From Paraburkholderia dioscoreae (GTDB lineage: Bacteria > Pseudomonadota > Gammaproteobacteria > Burkholderiales > Burkholderiaceae), in contig NZ_LR699553.1 of NCBI RefSeq assembly GCF_902459535.1, positions 3,472,001-3,536,000 of the forward strand: DNA of 64,000 nucleotides, written 5' to 3'. The position numbers were made by a program, and so were the translations under genes. A model generated the notes under the pieces. That model did no database searches, was not told the origin of the DNA, and saw only the letters and a list, made by a program, of their open reading frames with translations. The stretch's first letter is position 1. Every line of letters starts with the position of its first letter. Positions 7,171 through 16,725 of the stretch are shown here, piece after piece.

Positions 7171-9529
7171 TCAGTAGTCAGCCCGCTCGCGGTCGATCCG
7201 CATCCCGCCCTCGTGACGGTGATGGCCTTCCTCGCTCGGCCGTTCGCGTGCAATGCGCATGACGTCCGGGTTCGTGCGCACGCGGCGCATTACATTGGCC
7301 AGGTGGACGCGGTCGCTGACCTGAATCACGAAGCGCAGCACCGTGGATTCCTGCGACAGATCTTCGTCCATTGCAATGTGGACGATGTTGGCATCCGCCG
7401 ACGTGATATCCGCCGCCACGCGCGCAAACACGCCCTTGGTATTCTTGACCAGCACCTTCACGGCGACGTCGAACAGACGCCCCGGTTGCGGCGCCCAGGC
7501 GACGTCGATCCAGCGGCCCGGATCACGCCGGTGGATACGCTGCGCGACGCGGCAATCCGTGGTGTGAATGGCCATGCCGAGACCGATGCCGATATAGCCC
7601 ATGATGTCGTCGCCCGGAATTGGACGGCAGCACGCGGACAGTTGTACCGACATGCCCTCCGTACCGGTGATGACAACCGGCGGCGCATGCGGGGCGTTGC
7701 TGTCGGAGCGCGAGCCGTCGTCGTCGGCGTCGCGGCCGCTCATCAGCACTTCGATGCGTTTGGCCATGACCGCCGCGACACGCCGGCCAAGGCCGATGTC
7801 CGCGAAAATTTCCTGGCGGTTCTTGTTGCCCGTCCACTGCACGAGCTTTTCCCACGCTTCCGGCGTGACGTCCGAGAGGGCCAGCCCATAACCCTTCAGC
7901 GCCTGATCGACCAGGCGCTCACCAAGCTGAACGGACTCGTTCAGGCGCATGGTCTTCAGATAATGACGGATGGCCGAGCGCGCCTTGCCGGTACGCACGA
8001 AACCGAGCCACGCCGGATTCGGCTTCGAATACGGCGCCGTGATGACTTCGACGATATCGCCGCTCTTCAGTTCGGTGCGCAGCGGCAGCAGTTCATTGTT
8101 GATCTTCACCGCGACGCACTGGTTGCCCAGGTCGCTGTGGATCGAATACGCGAAGTCCAGCGCCGTGGCGCCGCGCGGCAGCGCCATGATCTTCGACTTC
8201 GGCGTGAACACGTACACCGCGTCTGGGAACAGATCGATCTTGACGTGCTCGAGGAATTCGCTCGAGTCGCCTGCTTCGCTCTGAATGTCGAGCAGCGACT
8301 TGAGCCATTGGTGCGCGCGCTTCTGCACGTCGTTCAGATCGGCGCCGCCGTTCTTGTACAGCCAGTGCGCGGCCACGCCCGCTTCGGCGATTTCGTGCAT
8401 CTTGCGCGTGCGCACCTGAAACTCGATCGGCGCGCCGAACGGGCCGACCAGCGTGGTGTGCAGCGATTGGTAGCCGTTCACCTTCGGGATTGCGATGTAA
8501 TCCTTGAACTTGCCCGGCACGGGCTTGTACAGCGCATGCAGAGCGCCGATGCAGGTGTAGCACTCCAGCGCGCTCTCCACCACGACGCGAAAGCCATACA
8601 CGTCGAGCACCTGCGAGAACGACAGCTGCTTGTCGCGCATCTTCTTGTAGATGCTGAAGATGGTTTTTTTCGCGGCCGGTGACTTCGGCGTCGAGCTTCG
8701 CGTCTGCAATCGCGCGCTGCACCGACTCGAGAATCTTGCCGACCACTTCGCGCCGGTTGCCGCGCGCCGCCTTGACGGCTTTTTCGAGCGTGGCGTACCG
8801 GTGCGGATTGAAGTTCGCGAAGCTCAGGTCCTGCAGTTCGCGATACGTATTGTTCAGGCCCAGCCGGTGAGCGATCGGCGCGTAGATATCCAGCGTTTCG
8901 CGCGCCACGCGGCGGCGTTTTTCGGCCGGCACGGCACCCAGCGTGCGCATGTTGTGCAGCCGGTCGGCGAGCTTCACCAGAATCACGCGGACGTCGCGCG
9001 CCATTGCGAGCAGCATCTTGCGGAAATTTTCCGCCTGCGCTTCCTCGCGATTGCGAAACTCCATCTTGTCGAGCTTGGACAAGCCGTCGACCAGTTCCGC
9101 GACCTTCGCACCGAAACGCTCGGCGAGTTCGGCCTTGGTCACGCCCTGGTCTTCCATCACGTCATGCAGCAGCGCCGCCATGATCGACTGGGCGTCGAGA
9201 TTCCAGCCGGCGCAGATTTCCGCGACGGCAACCGGATGCGTGATGTAAGGCTCGCCGCTCTGGCGGTACTGGCCGAGGTGGGCTTCGTCGCTGAAATGGA
9301 AGGCCGCCTTGACTTCCTTGATCTCTTCCGGCTGCAGATAGCCGGACAAGGCGGACGTCAGCTTGGCAATGGAGACGACGTCATGCCGGCGCGGTTGCTC
9401 CGGCGTGGCGGTCGGGCCGAACAGATGGCGAAACGACTGTTCGAGGACCGCGTCGATGTACTTCCGTGCAGACGAGGGCGAGTCGGCGTCGTGTTCCACT
9501 TCCGTGGCGGTGGGCGGGGTCGTACTCAT
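7171..9529 (-). pseudogene. spoT: RelA/SpoT-type (p)ppGpp synthetase/hydrolase, frameshifted
   Basis: Read as one protein (about 785 aa once corrected) this is a bifunctional stringent-response enzyme. The 5' part (9529 to about 8671) encodes the HD hydrolase, with HDVMEDQG and KLADRLHNMRT, in an intact frame. The 3' part (about 8663 to 7171) encodes the synthetase (DVYGFRVVV, KVNGYQSLHT), the TGS domain (VYVFTPKSKIMALPRGATALDFAYSIH) and a C-terminal ACT domain. The frames part at 8664-8670, a run of seven T on the plus strand where six would restore VTGREKTIFSIYKKM. The 5' frame runs on to 8093 in nonsense. It sits between greB and rpoZ, as usual in the group. Cause may be a sequencing error, a real mutation or a slippage site. 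Confidence 0.88.
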
Positions 9530-9623
9530 GTTCGCCTCCGTATCGGTTAGGGTTGGACGCCGGTCTGCACGTTGATCAATTACAGGTGTGGCAAATGCGC
9601 AATCGAAAACGGAACAGTGCGCC

Positions 9624-9827
9624 TTAAACAGGCACCTTCTTCAGCATTTCGACACCGACCTGACCGGCCGCGATTTCGCGCAACGCGACGACCGTGGGCT
9701 TGTCGCGGCTTTCGATCTTCGGCGTGTGGCCTTGAGCGAGCTGACGCGCGCGATAGGTTGCGGCAAGCGCCAGTTCGAAACGGTTCGGGATCTGTTTGAG
9801 GCAGTCTTCGACGGTAATGCGGGCCAT
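9624..9827 (-). CDS. rpoZ: RNA polymerase omega subunit
   Basis: The 67-aa product is a full-length omega subunit: [30 protein letters not shown] with the conserved helix that clamps the beta' C-terminus. It helps RNA polymerase assembly and forms part of a (p)ppGpp-binding site. It lies between gmk and the relA/spoT gene, all on the minus strand, in the conserved gmk-rpoZ-spoT order, so transcription and alarmone metabolism genes are co-located. Confidence 0.96.
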
Positions 9828-9887
9828 GTTGGGTTCCTTCTCAGTATGTTGCTTATTCTACCTTATGTGCTCGGTACGCCGCCGCGC

Positions 9888-10562
9888 TTACGCGTGTGGC
9901 AGGTGAATGCCGAGCTGCACGAAAAGCTGCGTGTGGCGCGCGTATTGCGAGGCGAAGCGCGAACGCGTCGCGGCCACGAGGCATTGCAATTCACCGAGCG
10001 CGCGATCGAAGTTCTCGTTGATCACCACGTACTCCGCTTCCGCTGCGTGCGCCATCTCGCTACCGGCCGCGAGCAGCCGGCGTGTGATCACGTTCGGCTC
10101 GTCCTGGCCGCGCTTCTTCAGACGCTCTTCGAGCGCTTCGAGCGACGGCGGCAAAATGAAGATTTCGACCGCGTTGTGAAACTGCTTTTTCACCTGCTGC
10201 GCGCCTTGCCAGTCGATTTCGAGCAGCACGTCATGGCCGCTTTTCATCTGGTCCTCGATCCACACGCGCGAGGTGCCGTAGTAGTTGCCGTGCACTTCCG
10301 CGCTTTCCAGAAACTCGCCGGCATCGTGACGCTGCATGAAATCGTCGACGGTGGTGAAGTGGTAGTGCTCGCCGTCCTGCTCCTTCGGACGCGGCGGGCG
10401 CGTCGTGTACGAAATCGACAGACGGATCGCGTCGTCGCCGGCGAGCAGCGCGTTCACGAGCGTCGACTTGCCCGCGCCCGACGGCGCGACGACCATGAAC
10501 AGGTTGCCCGGGTAAGCACCGGCGTAAGGATTGCGCGGCGTTTCGCGTGTGTGGTCGGTCAT
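9888..10562 (-). CDS. gmk: guanylate kinase
   Basis: Guanylate kinase phosphorylates GMP to GDP with ATP in the cytoplasm. The 224-aa product has the P-loop APSGAGKS (26-33), the GMP-binding region SISYTTRPPRPKEQDGEHYHF, the EIDWQGAQQVK motif and the lid ERLKKRGQD. The C-terminal tail after the kinase core (SQYARHTQLFVQLGIHLPHA) makes it slightly longer than E. coli Gmk (207 aa). It is 60 bp upstream of rpoZ and 18 bp downstream of yicC, so an operon yicC-gmk-rpoZ-spoT is likely. Confidence 0.96.
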   Translation of the reverse strand: MTDHTRETPRNPYAGAYPGNLFMVVAPSGAGKSTLVNALLAGDDAIRLSISYTTRPPRPKEQDGEHYHFTTVDDFMQRHDAGEFLESAEVHGNYYGTSRVWIEDQMKSGHDVLLEIDWQGAQQVKKQFHNAVEIFILPPSLEALEERLKKRGQDEPNVITRRLLAAGSEMAHAAEAEYVVINENFDRALGELQCLVAATRSRFASQYARHTQLFVQLGIHLPHA

Positions 10563-10579
10563 TTTTGTGGTGCTCCAGC

Positions 10580-11503
10580 TTATTCCAGATTCTGTACCTG
10601 TTCGCGCATCTGTTCGATGAGCAGCTTCAGGGTCATCGACGAATCCGCCAGTTCCTTCGCGGCCGCCTTCGACCCGAGCGTGTTCGCTTCTCGATTGAGC
10701 TCCTGCATCATGAAGTCGAGGCGCTTGCCGACCTTGCCGCCCTTCTGGATCACGTGACGCGTTTCGTTCAGGTGAGCCGTGAGGCGCGACAGTTCTTCGG
10801 CGATGTCGATACGGATGCCGTACATCGTCACTTCCTGGCGAATCCGCTCGTTGATCTCTTCGCGCGAGACACTCGTCGTCGCCGTATCCGGCGCGGCGAT
10901 ACCGAGCGCTTCCTGCAAGCGTTCGACAATCTTCTGCTGATGCTTGGCGATCAGTTCCGGCACGAGCGGGGTGATCTTCGTGACGATCGCTTCCATTTCA
11001 GTGACGTTGGCGAGCAGCATGGTCGCCAGTTGCGCGCCTTCGCGAGCGCGCACGTCGATCAGGTCCGTAATGGCCTGCTTGCCGCATGCGAGCACGGCGT
11101 CGCGCAGCACTTCGGGCGCCACGCCGCTTTCCGCCAGAATGCCGGGCCAGCGCAGAATTTCGCCGGTGCGCAGCCGCCCTGCTTCCGGAAACGTGGAGAG
11201 CACCGTGCGTTCGAGCAGCGCGAGTTGCGCCAGCGCTTCGCGATTGATCGAGCCCGCGTTGGCGGACTGATCGCTGCGTTGCAGATTGATACGGATATCG
11301 ACCTTGCCGCGCGACAGCTTGTTCATCAACATCTCGCGCAGCGTGGGTTCGCTCACGCGCACGTCTTCCGGCATGCGGAAGTTCAGATCGAGAAAGCGCG
11401 AGTTCACGGTGCGCAGTTCGACCGATACGCTCACGCCGCCTGTGCCTGAGGCTCCGACGAGTTCGCGCGTGGCGCTCGCATAGCCAGTCATGCTGTAGAT
11501 CAT
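10580..11503 (-). CDS. yicC: YicC family endoribonuclease
   Basis: The 307-aa product starts with the family signature MIYSMTGYASA and ends with the conserved DUF1732 tail (GKVGKRLDFMMQELNREANTLGSKA...MREQVQNLE). YicC/YloC proteins have been reported to be endoribonucleases that act on small RNAs in enterobacteria. I start at the ATG at 11503, because MIYSMTGYA is the family start; eight more residues are possible upstream. It is divergent from rph and probably heads the yicC-gmk-rpoZ-spoT unit. Confidence 0.93.
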   Translation of the reverse strand: MIYSMTGYASATRELVGASGTGGVSVSVELRTVNSRFLDLNFRMPEDVRVSEPTLREMLMNKLSRGKVDIRINLQRSDQSANAGSINREALAQLALLERTVLSTFPEAGRLRTGEILRWPGILAESGVAPEVLRDAVLACGKQAITDLIDVRAREGAQLATMLLANVTEMEAIVTKITPLVPELIAKHQQKIVERLQEALGIAAPDTATTSVSREEINERIRQEVTMYGIRIDIAEELSRLTAHLNETRHVIQKGGKVGKRLDFMMQELNREANTLGSKAAAKELADSSMTLKLLIEQMREQVQNLE

Positions 11504-11711
11504 CGTATTTCTCGCGATTGTGGCCATGCGTTCGACGATGGCCGGAGAGTCGAATCGCCCGGCGTGTACGAGGCGCGGGGCGGGGAAACACCATTATCCC
11601 ATTTTTGGCGACGAGCCCCTTGGAGAGCCAAGGCACATGCGGGCAGCCGCCGCGCCCGATCGGCTGTAAAATCGCGCTTTCCCTCCTGCATTTTTCCTGA
11701 CCGATTCCAAC

Positions 11712-12452
11712 ATGACCAACAACACCCAACGCCCCAGCGGCCGTCAGGCCGACCAGCTGCGCGACGTGCGCATTACGCGCCACTACACGAAGCACGCGGA
11801 GGGCTCGGTGCTGGTCGAATTCGGCGACACGAAAGTGATCTGCACCGCGAGCATCGCCGAGAGCGTGCCGTCGTTCCTGCGCGACCGCGGCCAGGGCTGG
11901 CTCACCGCCGAATACGGCATGCTGCCGCGCGCCACGCACACCCGCAGCGACCGCGAGGCCGCGCGCGGCAAGCAGACCGGCCGCACCCAGGAAATCCAGC
12001 GGTTGATCGGCCGCGCGCTGCGCTCGGTGTTCGATCTGGAGAAGCTCGGCGTGCGCACATTGCATATCGACTGCGACGTGATCCAGGCCGACGGCGGCAC
12101 GCGCACGGCCAGCATTACCGGCGCGTTCGTGGCCGCGCATGACGCGGTGGCCAGACTGCTGGCCACGGGCCGCATCGAGAGCTCGCCGATCACCGACTAC
12201 GTCGCGGCGATTTCGGTAGGAGTGTACGACGGACTGCCGGTGCTGGACCTCGACTACGACGAAGATTCGCAGTGCGACACCGACATGAACGTGGTGATGA
12301 CAGGCGCTGGCGGCTTCGTCGAAATTCAGGGCACCGCTGAAGGCGTGCCCTTCTCGCGCGACGAAATGAACGCGCTGCTGGATCTGGCAAGCGACGGCAT
12401 CAATACGCTGATCGCGAAGCAGAAGGCGGCGCTGGAGCAAAAGGGTGAATGA
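11712..12452 (+). CDS. rph: ribonuclease PH
   Basis: RNase PH trims the 3' ends of tRNA precursors by phosphorolysis. The 246-aa length is normal. Visible motifs are RPSGRQADQLRDVRITRHYTKHAEGSVLVEFGDTKVICTAS at the start (shown here split by domain: RNase PH N-terminal strand), the phosphate-site TRSDREAARGKQTGRTQEIQRLIGRALR helix region and the DCDVIQADGGTRTASITGA core. Both long stretches are described by their ends for reference. It is divergent from yicC and overlaps the rdgB start by 8 bp. Confidence 0.95.
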   Translation: MTNNTQRPSGRQADQLRDVRITRHYTKHAEGSVLVEFGDTKVICTASIAESVPSFLRDRGQGWLTAEYGMLPRATHTRSDREAARGKQTGRTQEIQRLIGRALRSVFDLEKLGVRTLHIDCDVIQADGGTRTASITGAFVAAHDAVARLLATGRIESSPITDYVAAISVGVYDGLPVLDLDYDEDSQCDTDMNVVMTGAGGFVEIQGTAEGVPFSRDEMNALLDLASDGINTLIAKQKAALEQKGE

Positions 12453-13092
12453 GGTGAATCAGGACAACGGCGCGGCCGCATACGGTTCGCCGTTGAAAAA
12501 AGTCGTGCTGGCGTCGAACAACGCGGGCAAGCTGCGCGAGTTCGCGGCGTTGCTCGGCGCCGCCGGCATCGAACTGATTGCGCAAGGCGAACTGAACGTG
12601 CCGGAAGCCGAAGAGCCGCATCCCACGTTCGTCGAAAACGCGCTGGCCAAGGCTCGCCATGCGGCGAAGCTGACCGGTCTGCCCGCGCTTGCCGACGACT
12701 CGGGCCTTTGCGTGCGCGCGCTACGCGGCGCACCGGGCGTCTATTCGGCGCGCTACGCGCAACTTGCCGGCGGCGAAAAGAGCGACGCGGCGAACAATGC
12801 ACATCTCATGTCGGCGTTGCGCGGCGAAACCGACCGGCGCGCGTATTACTTCTGCGTACTGGCTCTGGTGCGTCACGCCGACGATCCCGAACCGCTGATC
12901 GCCGAAGGCCGTTGGCACGGCGAAATGCTCGACGCGCCGCGCGGCACACATGGTTTCGGCTACGACCCGTACTTCTTTTTGCCCGCGCTGAATGCGAGCG
13001 CCGCCGAACTCGAACCGGCGGTGAAAAACGCCAGCAGCCATCGCGCGATTGCATTGCGGCAACTGCTCGCGCGCCTGACGGAGGAAGCGTGA
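12445..13092 (+). CDS. rdgB: XTP/dITP diphosphatase (non-canonical purine NTPase)
   Basis: RdgB hydrolyses dITP, XTP and ITP to the monophosphates, keeping deaminated purines out of DNA. The 215-aa product has the nucleotide-site motif SNNAGK (24-29), the metal-site DDSGL, the substrate loop GVYSARYA and the late motif THGFGYDPYF and SHRAIAL. The first 16 residues form a short extension compared with E. coli RdgB. It overlaps rph by 8 bp and hemW by 4 bp, so rph-rdgB-hemW are translationally coupled. Confidence 0.95.
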   Translation: MNEVNQDNGAAAYGSPLKKVVLASNNAGKLREFAALLGAAGIELIAQGELNVPEAEEPHPTFVENALAKARHAAKLTGLPALADDSGLCVRALRGAPGVYSARYAQLAGGEKSDAANNAHLMSALRGETDRRAYYFCVLALVRHADDPEPLIAEGRWHGEMLDAPRGTHGFGYDPYFFLPALNASAAELEPAVKNASSHRAIALRQLLARLTEEA

Positions 13093-14318
13093 TTCCGATC
13101 AAGCCCACCCCCGCCGATATCGGCAATGGCATTATCAAGGCGTTCACGTCGCCGGGCAGCATCCGGCTGACGTCGCTGCCGCCGTTGGCGTTGTACGTGC
13201 ATTTTCCGTGGTGCGTACGCAAGTGTCCGTATTGCGACTTCAATTCGCACGAATGGAAAGGCGATACGTTCCCGGAAAACGAATATCTCGATGCCTTGCG
13301 CGCCGATCTGGAGATGGCGCTGCCGCTCGTCTGGGGGCGCCAGGTGCATACGGTGTTCATCGGCGGGGGGACACCCAGCCTGCTTTCGGCGGCCGGGCTC
13401 GATCGCATGCTGTCGGACGTGCGTGCGCTGCTGCCGCTCGACGCCGACGCGGAAATCACGCTCGAAGCCAACCCCGGCACGTTCGAAGCCGCCAAATTCG
13501 CGCAGTTTCGCGCGAGCGGTGTGAACCGGCTCTCGGTGGGCATCCAGAGCTTCAATGAAGCGCATCTGAAGGCGCTCGGCCGTATTCACGATTCGGCGCA
13601 AGCGCGCCATGCCGTCGAAGTTGCGTCAACCACCTTCGACAACTTCAATCTCGACCTGATGTTCGCGCTGCCGGGGCAGACGCTCGCCGAATGCCAGACC
13701 GATGTCGAGACCGCGTTGTCGTTCGCGCCGCCGCATCTGTCGCTGTACCACCTGACGCTCGAACCGAACACGCTGTTCGCGAAGTTTCCGCCCGCTCTGC
13801 CCGACGACGACGCCTCCGCCGATATGCAGGACTGGATTCACGAGCGCACCTCGGCTGCGGGTTACGAACGGTATGAGGTATCGGCGTATGCGCAGCCGCA
13901 TCGGCAGAGCAAGCACAATCTGAACTACTGGCGCTTCGGCGACTATCTCGGCATTGGTGCGGGTGCGCATACGAAGCTCTCGTTTCCGAATCGCGTGCTG
14001 CGTCAGGCGCGTTACAAGCATCCCACCACCTTCATCGAGCAGGCTAAGGCCGGCACGGCGGTGCAGGAAGAGCATGAAGTCGGGACGCGCGACCTTCCAT
14101 TCGAGTTCATGCTGAACGCGCTGCGGCTGGTGGAAGGGTTTCCGGTGCATCGGTTTATCGAGCGCACGGGAATGTCGATGACGTCGATCGAACCGGCTTT
14201 GCAGGAGGCCGAACGGCGCAAGCTGATCACGCGCGACCACGAAAAGATTGCGCCGACGCCGCTTGGCCAGGCGTTCCTGAACGATTTACAGGAGCTGTTT
14301 CTGAAAGATCCGCAGTGA
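13089..14318 (+). CDS. hemW: radical SAM heme chaperone HemW
   Basis: HemW (formerly annotated as coproporphyrinogen III oxidase-like HemN) binds heme and a 4Fe-4S cluster and is thought to deliver heme to target proteins. The 409-aa product has the radical SAM motif C42-x3-C46-x2-C49 (WCVRKCPYCDF), the SAM-binding GGGTPS, and the C-terminal HemN_C domain. The extra CNF/CDF-adjacent cysteine of true HemN is absent, favouring HemW. I use the GTG at 13089, overlapping the rdgB stop, because the open frame upstream is only the rdgB shadow. Confidence 0.92.
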   Translation: MIPIKPTPADIGNGIIKAFTSPGSIRLTSLPPLALYVHFPWCVRKCPYCDFNSHEWKGDTFPENEYLDALRADLEMALPLVWGRQVHTVFIGGGTPSLLSAAGLDRMLSDVRALLPLDADAEITLEANPGTFEAAKFAQFRASGVNRLSVGIQSFNEAHLKALGRIHDSAQARHAVEVASTTFDNFNLDLMFALPGQTLAECQTDVETALSFAPPHLSLYHLTLEPNTLFAKFPPALPDDDASADMQDWIHERTSAAGYERYEVSAYAQPHRQSKHNLNYWRFGDYLGIGAGAHTKLSFPNRVLRQARYKHPTTFIEQAKAGTAVQEEHEVGTRDLPFEFMLNALRLVEGFPVHRFIERTGMSMTSIEPALQEAERRKLITRDHEKIAPTPLGQAFLNDLQELFLKDPQ

Positions 14319-14373
14319 TTGCGGATCGACCGCACGCCGCAACGAGGTTTTTTCAGGTTACAATTTAGGGCTT

Positions 14374-14463
14374 GGAGGTGTGGCCGAGTGGTTTAAGGCA
14401 CCGGTCTTGAAAACCGGCGAAGGAGCAATCTTTCCGTGAGTTCGAATCTCACCGCCTCCGCCA
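14374..14463 (+). tRNA. tRNA-Ser (anticodon TGA), integration target
   Basis: The 90-nt class II tRNA has acceptor arms GGAGGTG/CGCCTCC, an anticodon loop CTTGAAA, a long variable arm (CGAAGGAGCAATCTTTCCG) and an encoded CCA. Its last 14 bases plus one downstream base are repeated at 24664-24678, which marks it as the attachment site of the downstream element. The tRNA remains intact after integration. Confidence 0.97.
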
Positions 14464-14464
14464 G
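14450..14464 (+). repeat. attL: left 15-bp core repeat in tRNA-Ser
   Basis: CACCGCCTCCGCCAG occurs here, at the tRNA-Ser 3' end, and again at 24664-24678. The two copies bound a 10.2-kb segment that begins with an integrase gene, the expected structure of attL/attR direct repeats. Confidence 0.88.
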
Positions 14465-14592
14465 GACACCTGTTTTGAACCGTCCGGTTCAATCTGAATC
14501 AATCGCGCAAAGCCTTACCAGCTAAGGCTCTCAGCGCAAAATCCCAAAAAGTAGTTGTCCGGTTTCGTTGCAATTAATCGCGTTCAGTCGTA

Positions 14593-14645
14593 AATTTTAT
14601 GGTGGACTGGATGGTGGACTGGCGTTGGTGGACCAGATGGTGGAC
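14593..14645 (+). repeat. integrase arm-site array, left (four TGGTGGAC)
   Basis: Four direct copies of TGGTGGAC start at 14600, 14612, 14626 and 14638, between attL and the integrase gene. The first two lie in a 28-bp block (14593-14620) that is repeated exactly at 24586-24613. Regular 12-14 bp spacing and position suggest arm-type binding sites for the integrase. Confidence 0.6.
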
Positions 14646-14671
14646 TGCTGACGCGTCGACAACGAGCAACG

Positions 14672-15913
14672 ATGCCCAAGAAAGCCAAGGAACTCGGCCC
14701 GCTGGCCGTGAAGCGGCTAACGACGCCCGGAAAGCATCCCGTGGGCGGCGTCGATGGCCTGTATCTCAAAGTGGTGAGCGAGCGCTCACGGTCGTGGGTT
14801 CTGCGCGTCGTCGTGGCCGGCAAGCGGCGCGAGATCGGCTTGGGCGCCTACGCCGAGTCCGGTATGGGCGTCGCAGCAGCGCGAGCGAAAGCGCTGGCAG
14901 TGCGCGAAGACATCGCCCGCGGCGTCGATCCCGTCATGCAAAAGAAAGAGGCGGCGAGCCGTCTACGCGCGAGCCAGGCACTCGAAATGACATTCGAGCA
15001 AGCGGCGAAGCGCTTCATCACGGCTAAGGAGCCGGAATGGCGCAACTCGAAGCACGGTGCACAGTGGACGTACACGCTCGAGGAGTTCGCCTATCCGCTC
15101 ATTGGCAAGATGATGGTCCGGCACGTCACGCGTGCGCACGTGACCGAAATTCTTGAGCCTATCTGGACGACCAAGACCGAGACCGCCTCACGCTTGCGCG
15201 GCCGCATCGAGGCAGTTCTCGACTGGGCGCGAGTGAAAGGTTTCCGCGACGAAGGTGTGAACCCGGCCGCATGGCGCGGCAACCTAGACAAGCTGCTGTC
15301 CGCCCCGAAGAAGACCAAGCGCGTGCGCAATCATCCCGCCCTGCCGATCGTGCAGATGGGCGCATTCATGGTGACGCTGCGCGCGACCGAAGGCGTGAGC
15401 GCCCGCTGCCTGGAATTCACGATATTGACGGCCGCCCGGTCCGGCGAGGCGCGCTTTGCCGAGTGGCCGGAAATCGACCTGGAGAAAAAGGTGTGGTCGG
15501 TGCCCGCCGAGAAAATGAAGGCGAAGAAAGAGCACCGCGTGCCGCTCTCGCCGGCAGCCGTGCGCTTGCTGGAATCGATCGAGCGGAAGAAAGACATTGA
15601 CCTGATATTCCCAAGCCCGCGCTCGGGTCGCGCGCTGTCCGATATGTCGCTGCTGGAGTTGATGCGTCGACAGAAACTTGAGGCGACGCCGCACGGCTTC
15701 CGATCGACGTTCCGGGATTGGGCAGGCGAGTACACAAACTATCCGCGCGAGCTGGCCGAAGTGGCGCTGGCGCACATCAAGGGCGACACCACAGAGGCCG
15801 CCTACTGGCGCGGCGACGTGCTGGAAAAGCGCCGACGAATGATGACGGATTGGGCGGAATTTATCGAAGTGGTGCCGGCCGAGGCCACCGCCGATCAAGA
15901 GGAAGAGACGTGA
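14672..15913 (+). CDS. int: tyrosine integrase, P4/DUF4102 type
   Basis: The 413-aa recombinase catalyses integration of the element at tRNA-Ser. Residues about 8-95 form the DUF4102 arm-binding domain (LAVKRLTTPGKHPVGGVDGL). A core-binding domain follows, then the catalytic domain with Arg256 (TAARSGEAR), a lysine-rich strand near 285 (MKAKKEHRVPL), His341 and Arg344 (HGFRSTFRDW), His368 (ALAHIKGD) and the nucleophile Tyr378 (AAYWRGD). All catalytic residues are present, so the enzyme could be active. It is the first gene after attL, the usual place for this class. Its stop overlaps the next start. Confidence 0.95.
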   Translation: MPKKAKELGPLAVKRLTTPGKHPVGGVDGLYLKVVSERSRSWVLRVVVAGKRREIGLGAYAESGMGVAAARAKALAVREDIARGVDPVMQKKEAASRLRASQALEMTFEQAAKRFITAKEPEWRNSKHGAQWTYTLEEFAYPLIGKMMVRHVTRAHVTEILEPIWTTKTETASRLRGRIEAVLDWARVKGFRDEGVNPAAWRGNLDKLLSAPKKTKRVRNHPALPIVQMGAFMVTLRATEGVSARCLEFTILTAARSGEARFAEWPEIDLEKKVWSVPAEKMKAKKEHRVPLSPAAVRLLESIERKKDIDLIFPSPRSGRALSDMSLLELMRRQKLEATPHGFRSTFRDWAGEYTNYPRELAEVALAHIKGDTTEAAYWRGDVLEKRRRMMTDWAEFIEVVPAEATADQEEET

Positions 15914-16725
15914 CAACCTATCAGCGCATCCTTAGCTTCAGCCCAGGACTCACAGCAGCTGCACGTGATGAGCGGTTTTATCCGCCCCTGAAGCTGCTCG
16001 GCATCTCTCCAAGAGTGAGCCTGGATCACCAGCCGATCGACGTCGGCTATCAGCAATTGCTATCTCGGACCCTTTTCGACGCTCTCCGTAGCCTCGGGCT
16101 CGAAGAAACTTCGCCCACCTTGGACAGAGACATTCACGATTTGATCGGGCAATTGCACCGCAGGACGCGCAAGATTAAAGAGAACTGTTTGCGGCTGCTC
16201 GCGAAAAACCCGAAGCTCGCCCAAGCCGGGCCGGAATGGAACGAAAAATATCTCTCTCGTTTGAGTCCGTGGGGAGCGGCTTGCATCGTTTCCAACTGGG
16301 AAGAGTTCGCGCTCCCCAAAGACGTAATGACGCGCCATTTTGGCGCGCTGGCACTGCTGTTCATTGACGACACTCTCGTGTATCTGCAGAACCGTCCGAC
16401 GCAGGCAGTTTCACCAGCCCTGCTCGCCAAAGAGTGCGTCTGGCTGGCGTTGCAATCGTCCGGAAAAACTTCCAGCGGTCAGTTAATGCCGCATGAGCTT
16501 GGCGGCGCGGCGCGGTCAGATCGTTCTGTGAGAGTCGGCGATTACGCGCTCAGCCTCGCCTTGGCCGGCAACTATCGCAGCCGCGCCGAGGCCGTTAGGC
16601 AGATCAAAGTGAGGGTCATGGAATTCGCCCGCGACACCGAGGGCTGGAGCATCAGCCCACTACAAGCAGAAAAGACTATTGGCGGATGGCTCGCTACACG
16701 CGGGTATAACCCGCGAGCTAGCTAA
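15910..16725 (+). CDS. hypothetical protein of the element (271 aa)
   Basis: A GTG start overlaps the integrase stop (GTGA), so the gene is probably translated by coupling. The product is soluble, helix-rich and has no signal peptide; segments such as HDLIGQLHRRTRKIKENCLRL and RSRAEAVRQIKVRVMEFARD look helical and basic. I do not recognise a family. Tight coupling to the integrase suggests a role in integration or maintenance, but that is inference from position only. It is followed by a large hairpin. Confidence 0.7.
   Translation: MTTYQRILSFSPGLTAAARDERFYPPLKLLGISPRVSLDHQPIDVGYQQLLSRTLFDALRSLGLEETSPTLDRDIHDLIGQLHRRTRKIKENCLRLLAKNPKLAQAGPEWNEKYLSRLSPWGAACIVSNWEEFALPKDVMTRHFGALALLFIDDTLVYLQNRPTQAVSPALLAKECVWLALQSSGKTSSGQLMPHELGGAARSDRSVRVGDYALSLALAGNYRSRAEAVRQIKVRVMEFARDTEGWSISPLQAEKTIGGWLATRGYNPRAS

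Noticed and set aside
8660..8672. Programmed -1 ribosomal frameshift at A AAA AAC in relA/spoT
   Set aside because: The heptamer is in the right frame, but a -1 shift leads to the wrong frame; joining the two halves needs +1 (or removal of one A).
7105..8682. Long plus-strand open frame opposite the relA/spoT 3' half
   Set aside because: High-GC antisense shadow; the minus strand encodes recognisable synthetase, TGS and ACT motifs.
14593..14620. The 28-bp repeat (also at 24586) as the att core
   Set aside because: The 15-bp tRNA-Ser 3'-end duplication lies outside it at both ends and fits known tRNA integration; the 28-bp block with TGGTGGAC copies suits arm sites better.
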